From NCBI GenBank assembly GCA_027579435.1, contig JANBPK010000117.1, positions 1-28,085 on the forward strand: a stretch of 28,085 bases of DNA, in the 5' to 3' direction. Source of the DNA: Candolleomyces eurysporus. Lineage: Eukaryota > Basidiomycota > Agaricomycetes > Agaricales > Psathyrellaceae. A program made the position numbers and the translations under genes. Every line of letters starts with the position of its first letter. Position 1 is the first letter of the stretch. Positions 1 through 10,052 of the stretch are shown here, one piece after another. The notes below the pieces were generated by a model that had not been told where the DNA came from, ran no database searches, and saw nothing but the letters and a program-made list of their open reading frames with translations.

Positions 1-250
1 TTAAGAACGAGTCTAAAGAATACAGACTATCCTAGCCTATTTATATACTATATGCCTCATGTAGAAGGCATGGCAACATCAGTCAGCAATATTAAAGTAT
101 CAGTCAGCAAAATGAAACTATGAGTAAGCTAAATGAAAAACATGTGCTACTGAAACACTAAGTACTGGTCATAAGGTCATACATGAGTCCATAGAGCATA
201 CATGAGGTAACCACAAGGCAAACACAAGGCGTACATGAGGTAGAAACTAC
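1..250. other. AT-rich edge with minus-strand TATA box, possible LTR fragment
   Basis: There is no coding sequence. On the minus strand a TATATAAATAGG box (plus 36-47) sits about 35 nt from the window edge. A 12-bp direct repeat (atcagtcagcaa) occurs at 78-89 and 99-110, and the word acatgag recurs three times between 180 and 240. A promoter-like TATA box with short repeats would fit part of an LTR read on the minus strand, but no LTR terminus, primer-binding site or polyprotein is visible, so this is only a suggestion. Confidence 0.2.
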
Positions 251-1081
251 AGAGACCAGAGAGTCCATGAGACAAGTCCAAGGGATCGTAACAGGAGAGG
301 TGGTTGGATATTGACAATGAGGAGGCTGGGCAGGAGGATTGGAGCTGGGAGACGACTTGCTGGAGGTGTAGGATCTCTTGTTCCTGACGAGCGATGATCT
401 ATTCGGACGTCGCGTCGCAGTGGACTATCGTGTTTTTGTGGGATTTCAGTTGCGAGAGCTTCGGGGGATGGGGAACGAAACTGGACACTCACATTTTCTC
501 CGCCTCCGAGACTCTGAAAACCAACTCTAACGGCTCATTTTGAAATTTCATGACATTTCAGCGACGAACAGGAGATGAGGGAGCAAATGAGACGAGACAC
601 GCACGTTCAGATTCAGCATCGCTTTTCAAAAGACGAAAATTTTGAGGTTTTTGTTGCTGCCTTTGGGGTCCGATCCATCCTTGTATTCGAACCATCAGCA
701 ACACGAGGTTTCGTATCCTGGGAGTTGGGATTCGGATTTTTGGGCTACCAGACTGGGTCGGAGGGTGGGGAGACGATTAGCGGGCTGACGAAGAGGTCTG
801 GGTCTGGTGGGAGGGATTATGAAGGACGTCAATTCGGGGATGAGTACGAGTACAGAGTACTCTGAACTTGAAAGCGAGTCTGCGTACCGTTTTCCACATC
901 TACCGCCTCTCCATCTTCAATCCGCCATGAATGCGATTTGATGATCCGAAATCCTCGTGCTGGATTCTGGGTTACTTTCTTGTATGCGAGTGCCTGTCCT
1001 GACTTTGGAGTGCACGGATTATGATGAGAGCGGCTGAGGACAGACGTAGGAGCCAAACCATTGTAGGGGGTTCACCGACAG
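251..1081. other. no confident gene
   Basis: Open frames exist on both strands (for example 247-492 minus, a Pro/Ser-rich 81-residue frame, and 575-865 plus). None shows a recognisable domain, a splice structure or a convincing start context. I see nothing else structured here. Confidence 0.4.
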
Positions 1082-1498
1082 CTCCAACGAATATTTGTTG
1101 ATGGTTGTTTGTTCAACGTCCCCAATCCGACATCGTGGCCATCGTTCTCTCGCACTATTACAGTCGAAAATGTCCTCTGCCCAGCATCCAGTCAGTGCAT
1201 CCCTATCTTTACCTATATTTACGATACTTGCGGACTTTTAGAATGGTTGAGATTCTACATCCACGATCAACCACAAAGTCCTGCCGTCAAAATTCCGCCG
1301 GACATACGAGAAGGCTTTACCCCCGAAATTGCGTTGGAAGCCGGTGAGTAAGGTAGACCAAGACACTTCAAATGTGCTCATGTTGTTGCTGCGTTTTCCA
1401 GCACCGCCGTACACGCCCTTTGGCTACGGAAGCCAACAACCAAACCACCGGAACGGAGGGCCAATCGCAGAGTTTGTAATGCCTCAAGTTACCTCCCG
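1082..1498 (+). CDS. two exons of an unrecognised protein (partial)
   Basis: The frame opens after a possible splice acceptor at 1080-1081 and runs to 1343, where a canonical GTGAG donor starts a 58-nt intron (1344-1401, ending TTTTCCAG). It resumes in phase at 1402 and continues to about 1498. The translated stretch is protein-like (it includes LLEWLRFYIHD, IPPDIREGF and PPYTPFGYGSQQ) but I recognise no family. No ATG starts the first exon, so the 5' end is missing or lies in an upstream exon. The exons after 1498 do not join cleanly: the next open stretches (1590-1717 and 1607-1780) need uncertain acceptors. It may be a degraded gene or one whose introns I could not resolve. Confidence 0.33.
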
Positions 1499-2427
1499 GT
1501 AGCAGAGGGCCTTCGGATTCTTTCCATTTTGCGCCTACGGATCTCAATGTATAGTCTCATATCCACACCGTATCGACTTTGTTACACAGAAAACGTTGAT
1601 TCCCAGGATTTTCCCCTTCTTCCTCCTCCTCCCCTCCCAAACTCGTCCCCCTCCTCTTTGTACGACTATGGAAATATACAGAAGACACCATATATCCCGG
1701 GAAACAGGAAACTTTAGGACCCTTTCTGAGCGCCTACATCTTCCTCCTCTCTAAATCCACAAATGCTCTGGATGTCATCATTCATCGAGCACGCGAGAGC
1801 GAATTTAGATTTTGAGGTTTCCAGTGTTCCAACCGTCATGCAACCCAATAAGCTGGATCGGACCACCACCAACTGCAACAGTAAACCAGCAGACCCGAAA
1901 ACTGGTATCCTCAAGAGGATAGCTCAAGGCGTGCGTACCAAGTGGGCGGCACTTTGAACGATATCTATCAATAGACACAGGCACGTACGTACATCTATTC
2001 TCACCCAACCGCTTCCTTCCCATCTTCTTTATGAACGCGTCGGCTGACGACTATTCTCTTGCTTTACAGACTGCTTTGCAGCCTTCATCTTATCTCTTGT
2101 TGTTTCGCTTTTCTTTTCTTTCGTTTCTCTGATGTTTTTCTCTGACTCACGTGAATTTGGGGCTGACGTCGGTTCTCAACAGCCTTCACACAGCATAGCC
2201 TACCTCCATGCACTCTCGGGTGCAGCGTTTAAGGCTAAAGAAGGATCAGAGAGGTCGCCAAGGGGAATTATGGGAACCCAGCTGACGGAGCGACTGGGGT
2301 AAGCTTTCATTTTCTTTCTTCCTTCTCGTACATACAATTCATCCACTCATTCGCTGATTATCATTTACAGAACGAGGGCTACGTCAAGGTCACGGCACTT
2401 GCCATTCCTCAATTAAATTTTATTCTA
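1499..2427 (+). other. unresolved plus-strand coding sequence
   Basis: Several short open stretches look coding, but I could not join them into one gene. The best is 2194-2298 (it begins IAYLHALSGAAFKAKEG), which follows a CACACAG acceptor and ends at a GTAAGC donor; a 72-nt intron (2299-2370) leads to a short exon ending at a TAA near 2416. That end would be tail-to-tail with the minus-strand gene stopping at 2428. A proline-rich stretch lies at 1607-1680 and another open stretch at 1763-1957. They may be the 3' part of the gene beginning upstream at about 1082. Confidence 0.25.
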
Positions 2428-3525
2428 TCACACTTTCTTCGATTTACAGAAAGTGACTCGTAAGGTATTATTGTGAAGCAGATCTTCCATCTCGCGAGGG
2501 TCCAATATGTTGGAGTACCTGTAGTAAACACCTGGCTTCTTTGGAGTGACCGCCTGCGATTGTGAGTATACTTTGTTCTTCAATGAATCGGTTTCAACTT
2601 ACTTGGATTGCTCGATCAGGGGACCCAAGTTCCGCCGCCAATTTGTCGAGATCGACGCTGCCATTCTCATCGCACGCGAACCGAATTTCTTTGGCCGAAT
2701 GCCAGCTCTTTGGTGTGTCGAGTAGGTGAACGCCTATCATCTTTGGCGACCGTCGCCTAACTGGTGTCATTTCGACATCTTCGATAGGTGAGTATGTCGC
2801 ATTCATCGTCTCATCTTCCTCCATTGGCATGAAGGCACTGATAGGTTAACGTTAGAGTCTAATCCTTCCAATTATCTCAACACTTACTCAGTTTCATGAC
2901 GAGCCGCTTCGCTATGCTCCTCGTCTTCCTCCATTGGCATGAAGGTCCTGATAAGTTAGTGTTAGAGTCAAAATTCTACACGCTTGTCGAGGCTTACTCG
3001 TTTTCAAGGCGAGACGACTCCTGGGCAGCTATGGCTTCAGGTGGGATATGCAATGATTGCCCCTCGCCGTCCAAGCTATCGACGCCAAATATCAGACTGG
3101 GGGCCCGCGTGGGGAGTAAGGCGGACAAACTCGCCATCCCTGCTCCCCATTCAACTTGATTCGGAGACGATGGAGCTTGTCTGTAACCCGGTATGAGGTC
3201 TATCGAAATCGTCGACATCTTCGAAGTTTACTCACTGTGACTCCAGACCACCAGGACTTTTGACACGATTCCCTCCACGGTCACCCTCACCAACATTGTT
3301 CTCGATGCCTCTACTTCTCAGGAGGGCTTGGATATAGTCTGCTTTGAGTTTCCTTCGATATTTTCCCGTGCCGGCCACATCGATGGCATTATTCTCGCAC
3401 ATATCCTGTAACACTTTGATAGGGAATTTGTTGAAGGATGACTTCGCGAGACGGGGTTTCCGAAGCACCTTCTGCGCTTGTGGAAGGGTGTAGTAATCCA
3501 TGAAATCATGAAAGGATGGTAGCAA
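2428..3525 (-). CDS. SAP-like domain protein, five exons, intact
   Basis: Exons on the minus strand are 3525-3236, 3180-2998, 2947-2888, 2837-2603 and 2553-2428. The introns are 49-55 nt, all GT...AG, and every junction keeps frame, giving 297 residues. Residues 33-73 (KVLQDMCENNAIDV followed by GT-GKYRRKL-K-DYIQALL) resemble the helix-linker-helix SAP fold that binds DNA, although I rate this as fold-level similarity only. The rest is low in recognisable domains; an acidic PMEEDE repeat occurs twice (see the duplication entry). The ATG at 3525 is the first methionine of the open frame. Nothing is truncated or frameshifted, which stands out among the decayed elements nearby. The likely role is a nuclear DNA-associated protein; function is unknown. 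Confidence 0.72.
2812..3007 (-). repeat. 110-bp tandem duplication spanning exon and intron
   Basis: Two units offset by exactly 110 bp (for example ccattggcatgaagg at 2821 and 2931) lie inside the SAP-like gene. Each unit contains the end of one exon, a 50-nt intron and the start of the next exon, so the duplication created an additional in-frame exon. The encoded copies read E-SSRLENE-TFMPMEEDE and E-AARHETD-AFMPMEEDE. The introns keep matching 3' parts (GACTCTAAC...TATCAG) but have diverged at their 5' parts. Confidence 0.8.
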
Positions 3526-3943
3526 TCATCTTAATGTAGATCTCAAGGCAAAAATCTCAGACACAAAGCACAAGGGCATCGTACGAGTACCCAATCGGGC
3601 TGCTCTTGTTTGGCTACCAACAAGCCCACCTTGTATTCTCATTGATCAGCCAATGCTACGCATCTGGGACTTCTATAAATGTCTATTACTCTTTCTGTGC
3701 GTCGTCATATCTTCCTTCCTTTCCTTCCCTTTTTCTCTTTTTTCTTTACATCGTGTCATTGCCGGGCAATGAGTGGTCACGAATTTCAACGCCATTTCTC
3801 ACCGGTGCCACTCCGTCATTTTTATAGCGCTGAGCGCGNTTTTTGATCCGCCACCCTGCCCCTTACGAACATGCTACCCGCTGACTGAGGAATGTGAAGC
3901 CACTGTCAGTCAGCCATCAACTGCCGAAAAGCCTCACGAAATT
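3526..3943. other. intergenic, no gene seen
   Basis: This lies between the divergent SAP-like gene and the small orphan gene, so it may hold both promoters. A CT-rich stretch at 3700-3745 is of a kind common upstream of fungal genes. One N occurs at 3839. The frame of the downstream gene stays open back to about 3773, so an earlier start is possible. Confidence 0.4.
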
Positions 3944-4435
3944 ATGGAGGATTCCAGCGGTGTCCCCGGGAGCGTTTGTACTGCTCTGGGTCTTTCATCG
4001 ACCAAGCTTCGTGTGCTCCAGGTAAGGTCCCTCTCATTAGGAGTTGATTTTTCTTCCCCTCATCGCATCAACTTTCAGGATCTTGTTCGACAACACGTTC
4101 AAACAGACTTCAAACAGCATGTCCCCTTCTCGAAGCAGACCCAGAAGGTTATTGATGAGGTATGCTCAAAGGTTGGTGGTCATTCTCCACAGCGGTAAAC
4201 TTTCCCACTCACATTCCATTAGATTATAGCGAGAGTACCAGAGATTCGTCTCGAGGAGCAGAAAAAAGCCCTCAAGCAACTCCTCAGACTGGAATCAATT
4301 GCGTTCAATCGCGATGCCACTCCCAATCAAGCTGCCCCAGCTTCCTACAGGCATGTACGCCTTGTTGATCCGGGGAACATGAGTTGCTTTGACGTTATAT
4401 TCCTGAACGGTACCAAATCTCCCCACTTAGGATGA
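3944..4435 (+). CDS. small three-exon orphan protein
   Basis: Exons 3944-4021, 4079-4159 and 4223-4435 join in phase 0 through introns of 57 and 63 nt with canonical GTAAGG/TTTCAG and GTATGC/CATTAG ends, giving 123 residues. The product is helical and charged in the middle (QTQKVIDEIIARVPEI, then LEEQKKALKQLLRLE), with no membrane segment or signal peptide. I recognise no family. The start is chosen at the ATG at 3944 because the frame before it passes the N at 3839 and looks less protein-like, but the frame is open back to 3773. It may be a small regulatory protein or the surviving part of a larger, element-associated gene. Confidence 0.5.
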
Positions 4436-4813
4436 AGATACTGACTCTCCCCTCTCCGACTGCGAATCCGACTAACCCGGGTTTGATTGGCCGGTGATTG
4501 GGCCTGGTGAGTGGCCAATCACTATGTCCTGCGTTCTTACTCTAAATTCAATCAATGCATACCTACTCCTCCCAGATTATGAGTTGTATTTAAAACTTCT
4601 TCTCTCGTAGTGTCTCGTTCCAGATGGTGTAATTCGTTTAGGACTTGGTCTTACATTTGTTCTATGGACAAATTCTGAATACGGTCTAGCGACATATATG
4701 GTACATGGCTCCTGGCCAAATCAAAGGACGATCTCTATATATGTTCTTGTGTTTGTTCAAAGAACGAGTACAAATGGGACGAATTTAAAAAATATTCCTA
4801 GTATAAGTTTTAA
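4436..4813. other. AT-rich spacer with a small hairpin
   Basis: No gene is seen. An 8-bp inverted repeat (gtgattgg near 4492, ccaatcac near 4513) can form a hairpin. The helicase motifs I and II expected upstream of the following pseudogene are not found in any frame here. Confidence 0.4.
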
Positions 4814-7009
4814 ATGGGGCAATTCGTATGTTATTTTGATGAATATTCGGCCAAGTTTTGGATTTGGGAGACCATCTCTTCCCCTGAGAAACGGAGTGTG
4901 AAATTTAAAATTTATTTACTGATTTGGGGGAACATTTGTGCTGCGACTAAATTGATCTCTGCCTGTAGTGTGAAGCAGAACATGTGTCAAACCGACCCAT
5001 CTCCCGGTGAGTCTGCGTTCCGAAGCGCCCTGGAAAACTTGAGATATCATGCATGCACAACCGAAGATATAGCCCTACTCCGTCGCCGAGTTGTTAGTTT
5101 GAATCCCACTCTTTTGATCGACGACGCACCGTTTTGGAATGTGTCAATTATCACTTCACACAATAGTGACAAGGACAAGATAAACTGGTCAAACAGTGAA
5201 AGATTTGCCTGTGAAGTGGGAAAGCCTTTGCGCCACTTTTACAGTGTGGATGAGCTATCAAACGTTGATGAGGTGAACGTTCAAACACGCCGACGTTACA
5301 CGAAAAGGGTATGGTCTTCCACAAAAGCTCTCTCGAGGAAATATCAGACCAGTCTGTGGATGCAACCTCCGCACACCAGTGAGAATATTCCTGGACGCCT
5401 CAGTATCTGTCAAGGGATGCCCATTATCATGAGGTACAATCATGCCACAGAGTTGTGCATCACTCATGGTCAAGAGGGCCACATTGTCAGCTGGAGTTCA
5501 AAGCCACACCCACGTTTTCGAGAGAAAAATGTCTTGGACGTGGTATACGTCGAATTAGTCAATTCTCCTAAATCAGTGTTCGTACCCGGCTTGCCTCGAA
5601 ACATCGTACCTCTTACCCCTCACACGGAGATGGTTGCAGCTCGACTGCCTTCAGACCTTTACATGAGAGTGCGACGAACCCATATTCCTGTTCTGCCCAA
5701 TTTTGCCATGACAGATTATTCAGCCCAAGGAAAAACGCGAGAGACTAACGTTGTGGACATCACCAATTGCCAGAGCTTTCAAGGTGTTTATACATGCCTT
5801 TCTCGAGGTACAATGTTGGCCGGAACCCTGATTATCAGAGATTTCGACAAAAAATTGGTGAAAGCCAAGTATGAGCTGGACAGAGCCCTACGGCAGGAAT
5901 ACCGTGAGTTGAACTATTTAGATATAATCACATTTTTGCGTTATGAAGGGCGCTTACCAGAGAATATTATCCATTCTACGCGGTGGCCAACGATTGCCGC
6001 ATACTGAGCCTCAAAGAAAACGTCAGAGGAAAAATTGTGGCATAAAAGCATCAGGTCTGATGTGGAGGGTATGGTCCCCGCCAACGATCCCTGTATCAGG
6101 CTTGATGCATGGCATGGAGCTTTGAAACAAAAAGCAGAAGATGCACTACAGATTCAGCCCAAGAAAAGGAGGAAGACGCACACATGTCGTTTTCGCCTGA
6201 ACCCCTTGTATGTTACACCGACGGGCCCAAAGTGGGACGGTCTGGACTACAGCTGCGCTTATGACGCATGGACTTCAATTTTACATTGGTTGTGGTTCTG
6301 CAATCAAGAACGTTGGCGATTAGCATTGCGAACATTCAGTGTGCCAATGCGAACTTTAATGGATTCAATGGACGGGCAAAGGGACAAACCGCTCGGTGTC
6401 GACTTGAGCGAGGTTCGGAATGCGTGGAGGCAAGCATTGTGATCAGAGCATTCCATACTGTACGACAGTAGGCATGGTGCTGATATCGTTGAGCTGGGAA
6501 GACATCTATTAGGGGATGACGCCGAAGCTGCCCCCACCACAACAGTCTGTAGAGGGTGTGGGAGGAAGGATTACATTCCACACTTCCCTGCTCTGAGCAT
6601 CGGGCGCTACAATGTGGTGGTCAGCCTGCCGTCAATCAACAGTCTTGTTCACAGAGCACTTCAACCAGTGGGAAATTGCGCTGCTTGTACAGATACGTTA
6701 TATGCGGAACACGCAGGGGATGACATGGTCTGCTTTCAAATCATCGATAGTCTGGGCATAGTTTTAGACTCAAACATAGTCCTAGGAAAACATGGAGCTT
6801 ACGAGCTTGTAGGGGTTATCTACTATGGGGCGTACCACTTTGTGAGTCGAATTATAACTGCAAACAAAAAAGTATTCTTCCACGATGGTATGAACGGAGC
6901 CTCTGCAGTATACCAAGGTCAACTTGGGTTTGACATGACAGACAAAAATTTGTTCCAGTGTGGGGCGCGGACAGCATCATTTGCAGTCTACGCTCGGACC
7001 ACTCTTTAA
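4814..7009 (+). pseudogene. PIF1-like helicase C-terminal half fused to C19 (USP)-like protease domain
   Basis: One reading frame runs from 4814 to the TAA at 7007-7009, interrupted only by TGA at 6005-6007 and 6440-6442. The first part matches the C-terminal half of mushroom PIF1-like helicases: QNMCQTD (motif III region), NVSIITSHNSDKDKIN, GMPIIMRYNHATELC at about 5416, TDYSAQGKT at about 5710 and YTCLSRG. Walker A and B are absent, so the 5' half is lost. The second part resembles ubiquitin-specific peptidases: a Cys box with CAYDAW (Cys codon 6254), two CXXC pairs (CRGC near 6547, CAAC near 6677) as in the USP zinc ribbon, and a His box (GAYHFVSR, His codon 6836) followed by FFHDGM. The TGAs are compatible with CGA-to-TGA decay. 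It is an element-derived gene, inactive unless the stops are bypassed. Confidence 0.8.
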
Positions 7010-7366
7010 CGATGGAGGACACCCCCAGAGGGATGAACATGGGCAAGTGCAAGATTGGTGCGTTGGCAGCCTCAATGGCGATGCAATCGTCACACAAAGA
7101 GCTTTAAATAGATCGAGAGGTCTGCGTTTGCCGACCTCGTATTATCATACTACCACCGCCAACACTCTTACCACGCAACGCAAATGAGGCCGGCCTGCCA
7201 ACTCTCGCCCAGTGACGGTTAGCGCTAGGGACCATTGAACACCTGTTGACGGCGGAGCGGGAATGACCAATTAGAGAGGCAAGGTAAGACACTCTGGAGG
7301 TCACCTTCATGCTCGATTGAGTTTACATTGTAACGTTCTCTAGCCCCTTCACCTCTTGTCTCCCCA
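7010..7366. other. spacer, no gene seen
   Basis: This lies between the helicase-protease pseudogene and the acidic orphan gene, both on the plus strand. No domain, repeat or RNA gene was recognised. Confidence 0.4.
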
Positions 7367-8016
7367 ATGGACCGTGCAATAAATCCGAGAACCATGGAAG
7401 CCGGGGACTCCGTCCATTCCCAAAACCCATGCTCGTTAAACCAACCAGGGGATCATACCGCCCCGTCCCTGACAAAGCCACCCGATAACGATGTAATGGT
7501 TCATAATATGGATGATCTAAAGGCCAACGACAGCGAAGACGACTCGTCGTGCGGAAGTCAATCCCCTGTAGACGACTTGGACGACGTATACAGTCAGCAT
7601 GAAGTCGACACACCACCCACTTCCCTCGACGGCAATGATGAGTTGTCTGTGGGTAGCCCACCCCCACTGCAGGACGTGGACAAGCCGCCAAGCATGTCTG
7701 ACACCGGCGGGAATTTTACTGTTGTTGAGGAGCCCATCTTTCTCCACTATTTGTATATCTCCGCACAGGTATTACTATAATTTATTCCAGCAGGCCAAAC
7801 ACTGACCAGGGTATTCAGAGGGTCGACATTGACGAGGAGAACACAAGTCACCAACCGCGACTGTTGGAGCCAGACATTTCTGTTATTTCTTCACCTTCCT
7901 CGCCAGTGACGACTGAACCTCCGCTCCCATTTGAGCATGGAGCACCTCTTGTCGTACAGGGCGACATGCATTCTCAAACTGATGGTTCCGCTCAGAATGA
8001 GGGTGGGAGGGGTTAA
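7367..8016 (+). CDS. acidic low-complexity orphan protein, two exons
   Basis: Exon 7367-7768 joins exon 7819-8016 in phase 0 through a 50-nt intron with a GTATTA donor, a CTGAC branch-point-like site about a dozen bases before the acceptor, and TATTCAG. The 199-residue product is rich in Asp, Ser and Pro (for example DDLKANDSEDDSS and DDLDDVYSQHE) and probably disordered; no domain was recognised. After the TAA at 8014 the same frame stays open to about 8160 with similar composition (TSLPTPSSRVTSPSS), so the stop may be secondary and the original protein longer. It lies 357 bp downstream of the helicase-protease pseudogene on the same strand and could be part of the same decayed element or a host orphan. 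Confidence 0.48.
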
Positions 8017-8221
8017 ACCAGCCTCCCCACGCCTTCTTCCCGAGTTACCTCGCCATCGTCTCTGGTTCAAGCCTACAGTGTCTTTACACAGCATCCACCT
8101 GGTATCTCAGGCCGGCGGAAATTCGAAAATTTGTGCTGCAATCCTCGCCGTTATAGTGCCTAATTGCTTGATTCCAAACGACTTAGACGCTTATGTTGGT
8201 CAGAATGAGGGTGGGAGGACT
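7992..8221 (+). repeat. 19-bp direct repeat at the gene 3' end
   Basis: The sequence tcagaatgagggtgggagg occurs at 7992-8010 and again at about 8202-8220. Both copies are followed within a few bases by a TTAA. The spacing is about 210 bp. It may be a remnant duplication of the last coding segment of the acidic gene. Confidence 0.55.
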
Positions 8222-8682
8222 TAATCGGCCAAAGTGGTGCTCATGCTTGACGGGTAAAAGGATAGGTACAATGTTGGATGTAAATATTGTAATTATTCAT
8301 TGGTCTATGATCACTGTCAATGTTAAGCAGGTCAATGTCCACAGGAGGAGGTATACTCTGAATCAAGGTCATGTGCACATCTGATGGCTCGTCCTCCCTG
8401 CTGCCTACTTGGTTAGCAGGCCGTCACTGCATGTGGCAATTACGAGGGTTTACATTTCATTCCAAGAATTAGAACAATTGCCCCTGTTGTGCAATGTAGT
8501 ATCCTCATACATTGCATATATAATAGTATTCTACCTTGGCTATTTACAGTCACCAGGTGCTGTCAGATCCTACCAATGTTCTTTCAAAAATTTACCTCTT
8601 CCCACTGGTCATACTATTGGCATATCAGACCTGACCTGAATTTTTAACTATGCATAAAGTGAAAGTACAAGTGACCACCATG

Positions 8683-8701
8683 CCTGCTACTAAAGTAGTG
8701 A
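8683..8701. repeat. near-palindrome gctactaaagtag, copy 1
   Basis: The core ctactaaagtag (5-bp arms around AA) lies inside cctgctactaaagtagtgag. An extended, perfect version of the same palindrome occurs at 25105-25124. Sharing an arm sequence and centre at two distant places suggests a common repeat family. Confidence 0.5.
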
Positions 8702-8757
8702 GAACTTTCAGAAAGCCTGCAAAACTTTGATTGAGAATATCAAGTACATATGAAACA

Positions 8758-8781
8758 AGAGAGAGAGAGAGAGAGAGAGAG
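8758..8781. repeat. (AG)12 microsatellite
   Basis: Twelve uninterrupted AG units lie inside a purine-rich tract. It is a simple sequence repeat with no other feature seen. Confidence 0.95.
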
Positions 8782-9204
8782 CACCAGAAAGAAATTGTTG
8801 GATTTGAAAGTGTCAATTTGAATCCTGAAGCTTTTTTCCTCAAATTAGTTAAATGGAAACTGAGGGGAGACCAAAGAGAGAAAGAATCAAATATGTATGG
8901 AAGTTGAAAGGGATTGAGTCAAGATGAGGGATTAGAGGAGATAGTGGGCCTGGGAGAGGACAATAGTGGGAGCCAAGCAAAAAAGAGAGGGAGGGAGACA
9001 GGCTGAGGGGAATCATGACTAGAACCAATGTACTTGGTGTAGTGGGAAGCAGGAATGATTGATCACTTTGCATTGGGAACCTTTGACTAACTACACTACT
9101 CTGTCCACTCAATCATTAAAGGGGGTTGGATAAGGGGTTACTTGAACATTGATGGATGGGTCAAAATCTGGTATGCTTCTCAGTATTATAGCCTGTCTGC
9201 AAGT

Positions 9205-9788
9205 AGTGGGCATTGCGGCAGAGCCAGCTTCCAGGGTTATATACCAAACATTGGCAAGTGGGCCGTTGCTGCATGCAGCAATTTCTCCAAGGCATTTTGA
9301 CTCAATAATCATACAATCATAGAGAAACTATAAGAAAAAAAAGGTGCAGAAAACAGATACATAGATACAGAAGGAAAGGGTGATGACAGTAGGACAAGCT
9401 GCAACCACCAAGTTCCGAGGCATTTTTGACTTGGGTACTATGGGGGGTCATCGTGCGCCAAGACGGTGCTTCCGGCATGTGCAGCCATCACCCCGGCTGC
9501 TGTTCTCCAATTTCTGGTTTGTGGAGTTTTACTTCTTCTTTTGGCTTCCGCTACTTTGGCAGTATGAGTGTCATTGCTCTCCTTCAAGTTGTTTGCTTCT
9601 GCTTTCATACCAGGAAAAATGCCTCGGAGCCTTGCCGTGCAAAGCATCGGCCACTTCACACAAGTAAGTGTGAGACAGAACATTTGGATTAAGCTGGCCG
9701 CTGCTGATGCGACTGGCACATCTCAGGAATGGTGCACATCTACCCAGGGGATAAAGTACCTGAGTCAAAATGCCTTGGAACCTCATGG
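9205..9788. repeat. diverged 120-160-bp units in direct and inverted copies
   Basis: The word ccRaggcatttt with similar flanks occurs four times: plus orientation near 9290 and 9413, minus orientation near 9620 and 9773. The outer copies share an exact 18-bp inverted match (ccaaggcattttgactca near 9290, its complement near 9763). The stretch 9405-9445 matches the complement of 9747-9788, and 9205-9307 matches the complement of about 9610-9715 with divergence. So two direct units face two inverted units. No complete gene is visible; minus-strand frames over 9438-9831 are open but unrecognised. Confidence 0.55.
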
Positions 9789-9826
9789 TTGGTTCCCTCT
9801 CCCAGGGATGCTCACCAACACAGTAT

Positions 9827-9873
9827 GACATAGATTGATCCCATCAATAGAGTCCCTCTGATCTATATGTCAT
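9827..9873. repeat. imperfect hairpin beside the transposon
   Basis: The stretch atgacatagat and its near-complement atctatatgtcat are separated by a small inner hairpin (ttgatcccatcaa). It ends 15 bp before the left end of the Tc1/mariner element. It may be coincidental or a relic of the inverted repeat structure to its left. Confidence 0.4.
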
Positions 9874-9887
9874 ACAGCATGCATTTA

Positions 9888-9945
9888 CAGCGGTTTTCGA
9901 AATGGTTGTCAGTTGCGCGCGGGCATGGGAAATGTAAATAAATAA
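9888..9945 (+). repeat. left terminal inverted repeat
   Basis: It starts CAGCGGTTTTCG directly after a TA dinucleotide. It matches the complement of 13006-13063 over 58 positions with three substitutions in a CG-rich central patch. The inner part is AT-rich (aaatgtaaataaata). Confidence 0.95.
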
Positions 9946-10052
9946 TTATCTCAAGGGCACGCGACCAAAATTCTTCCATACGCACATTTCTGTCTCGTAC
10001 CACCACTGCATCGAGTGCCTCTCTCTTCATTTCCTTGCTACCACCATTACCC

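Larger units (their letters stand above)
8017..9204. other. gene-poor, purine-rich spacer
   Basis: No gene is supported. The stretch 8750-9010 is strongly purine-rich on the plus strand and includes the AG microsatellite at 8758-8781. The near-palindrome at 8683-8701 (see repeats) resembles one at 25105. The plus-strand frame at 8409-8639 has no recognisable features. Confidence 0.4.

Noticed and set aside
4814..7009. Autonomous Helitron
   Set aside because: The PIF1-like helicase half suggests it, but there is no Rep (HUH) domain, no helicase motifs I and II and no recognisable Helitron termini, so only the helicase-protease pseudogene is called.
9438..9831. Cys-containing minus-strand frames as a hydrophobin
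   Set aside because: The spacing of cysteines does not match the eight-cysteine hydrophobin pattern, and the region is made of diverged repeat units.
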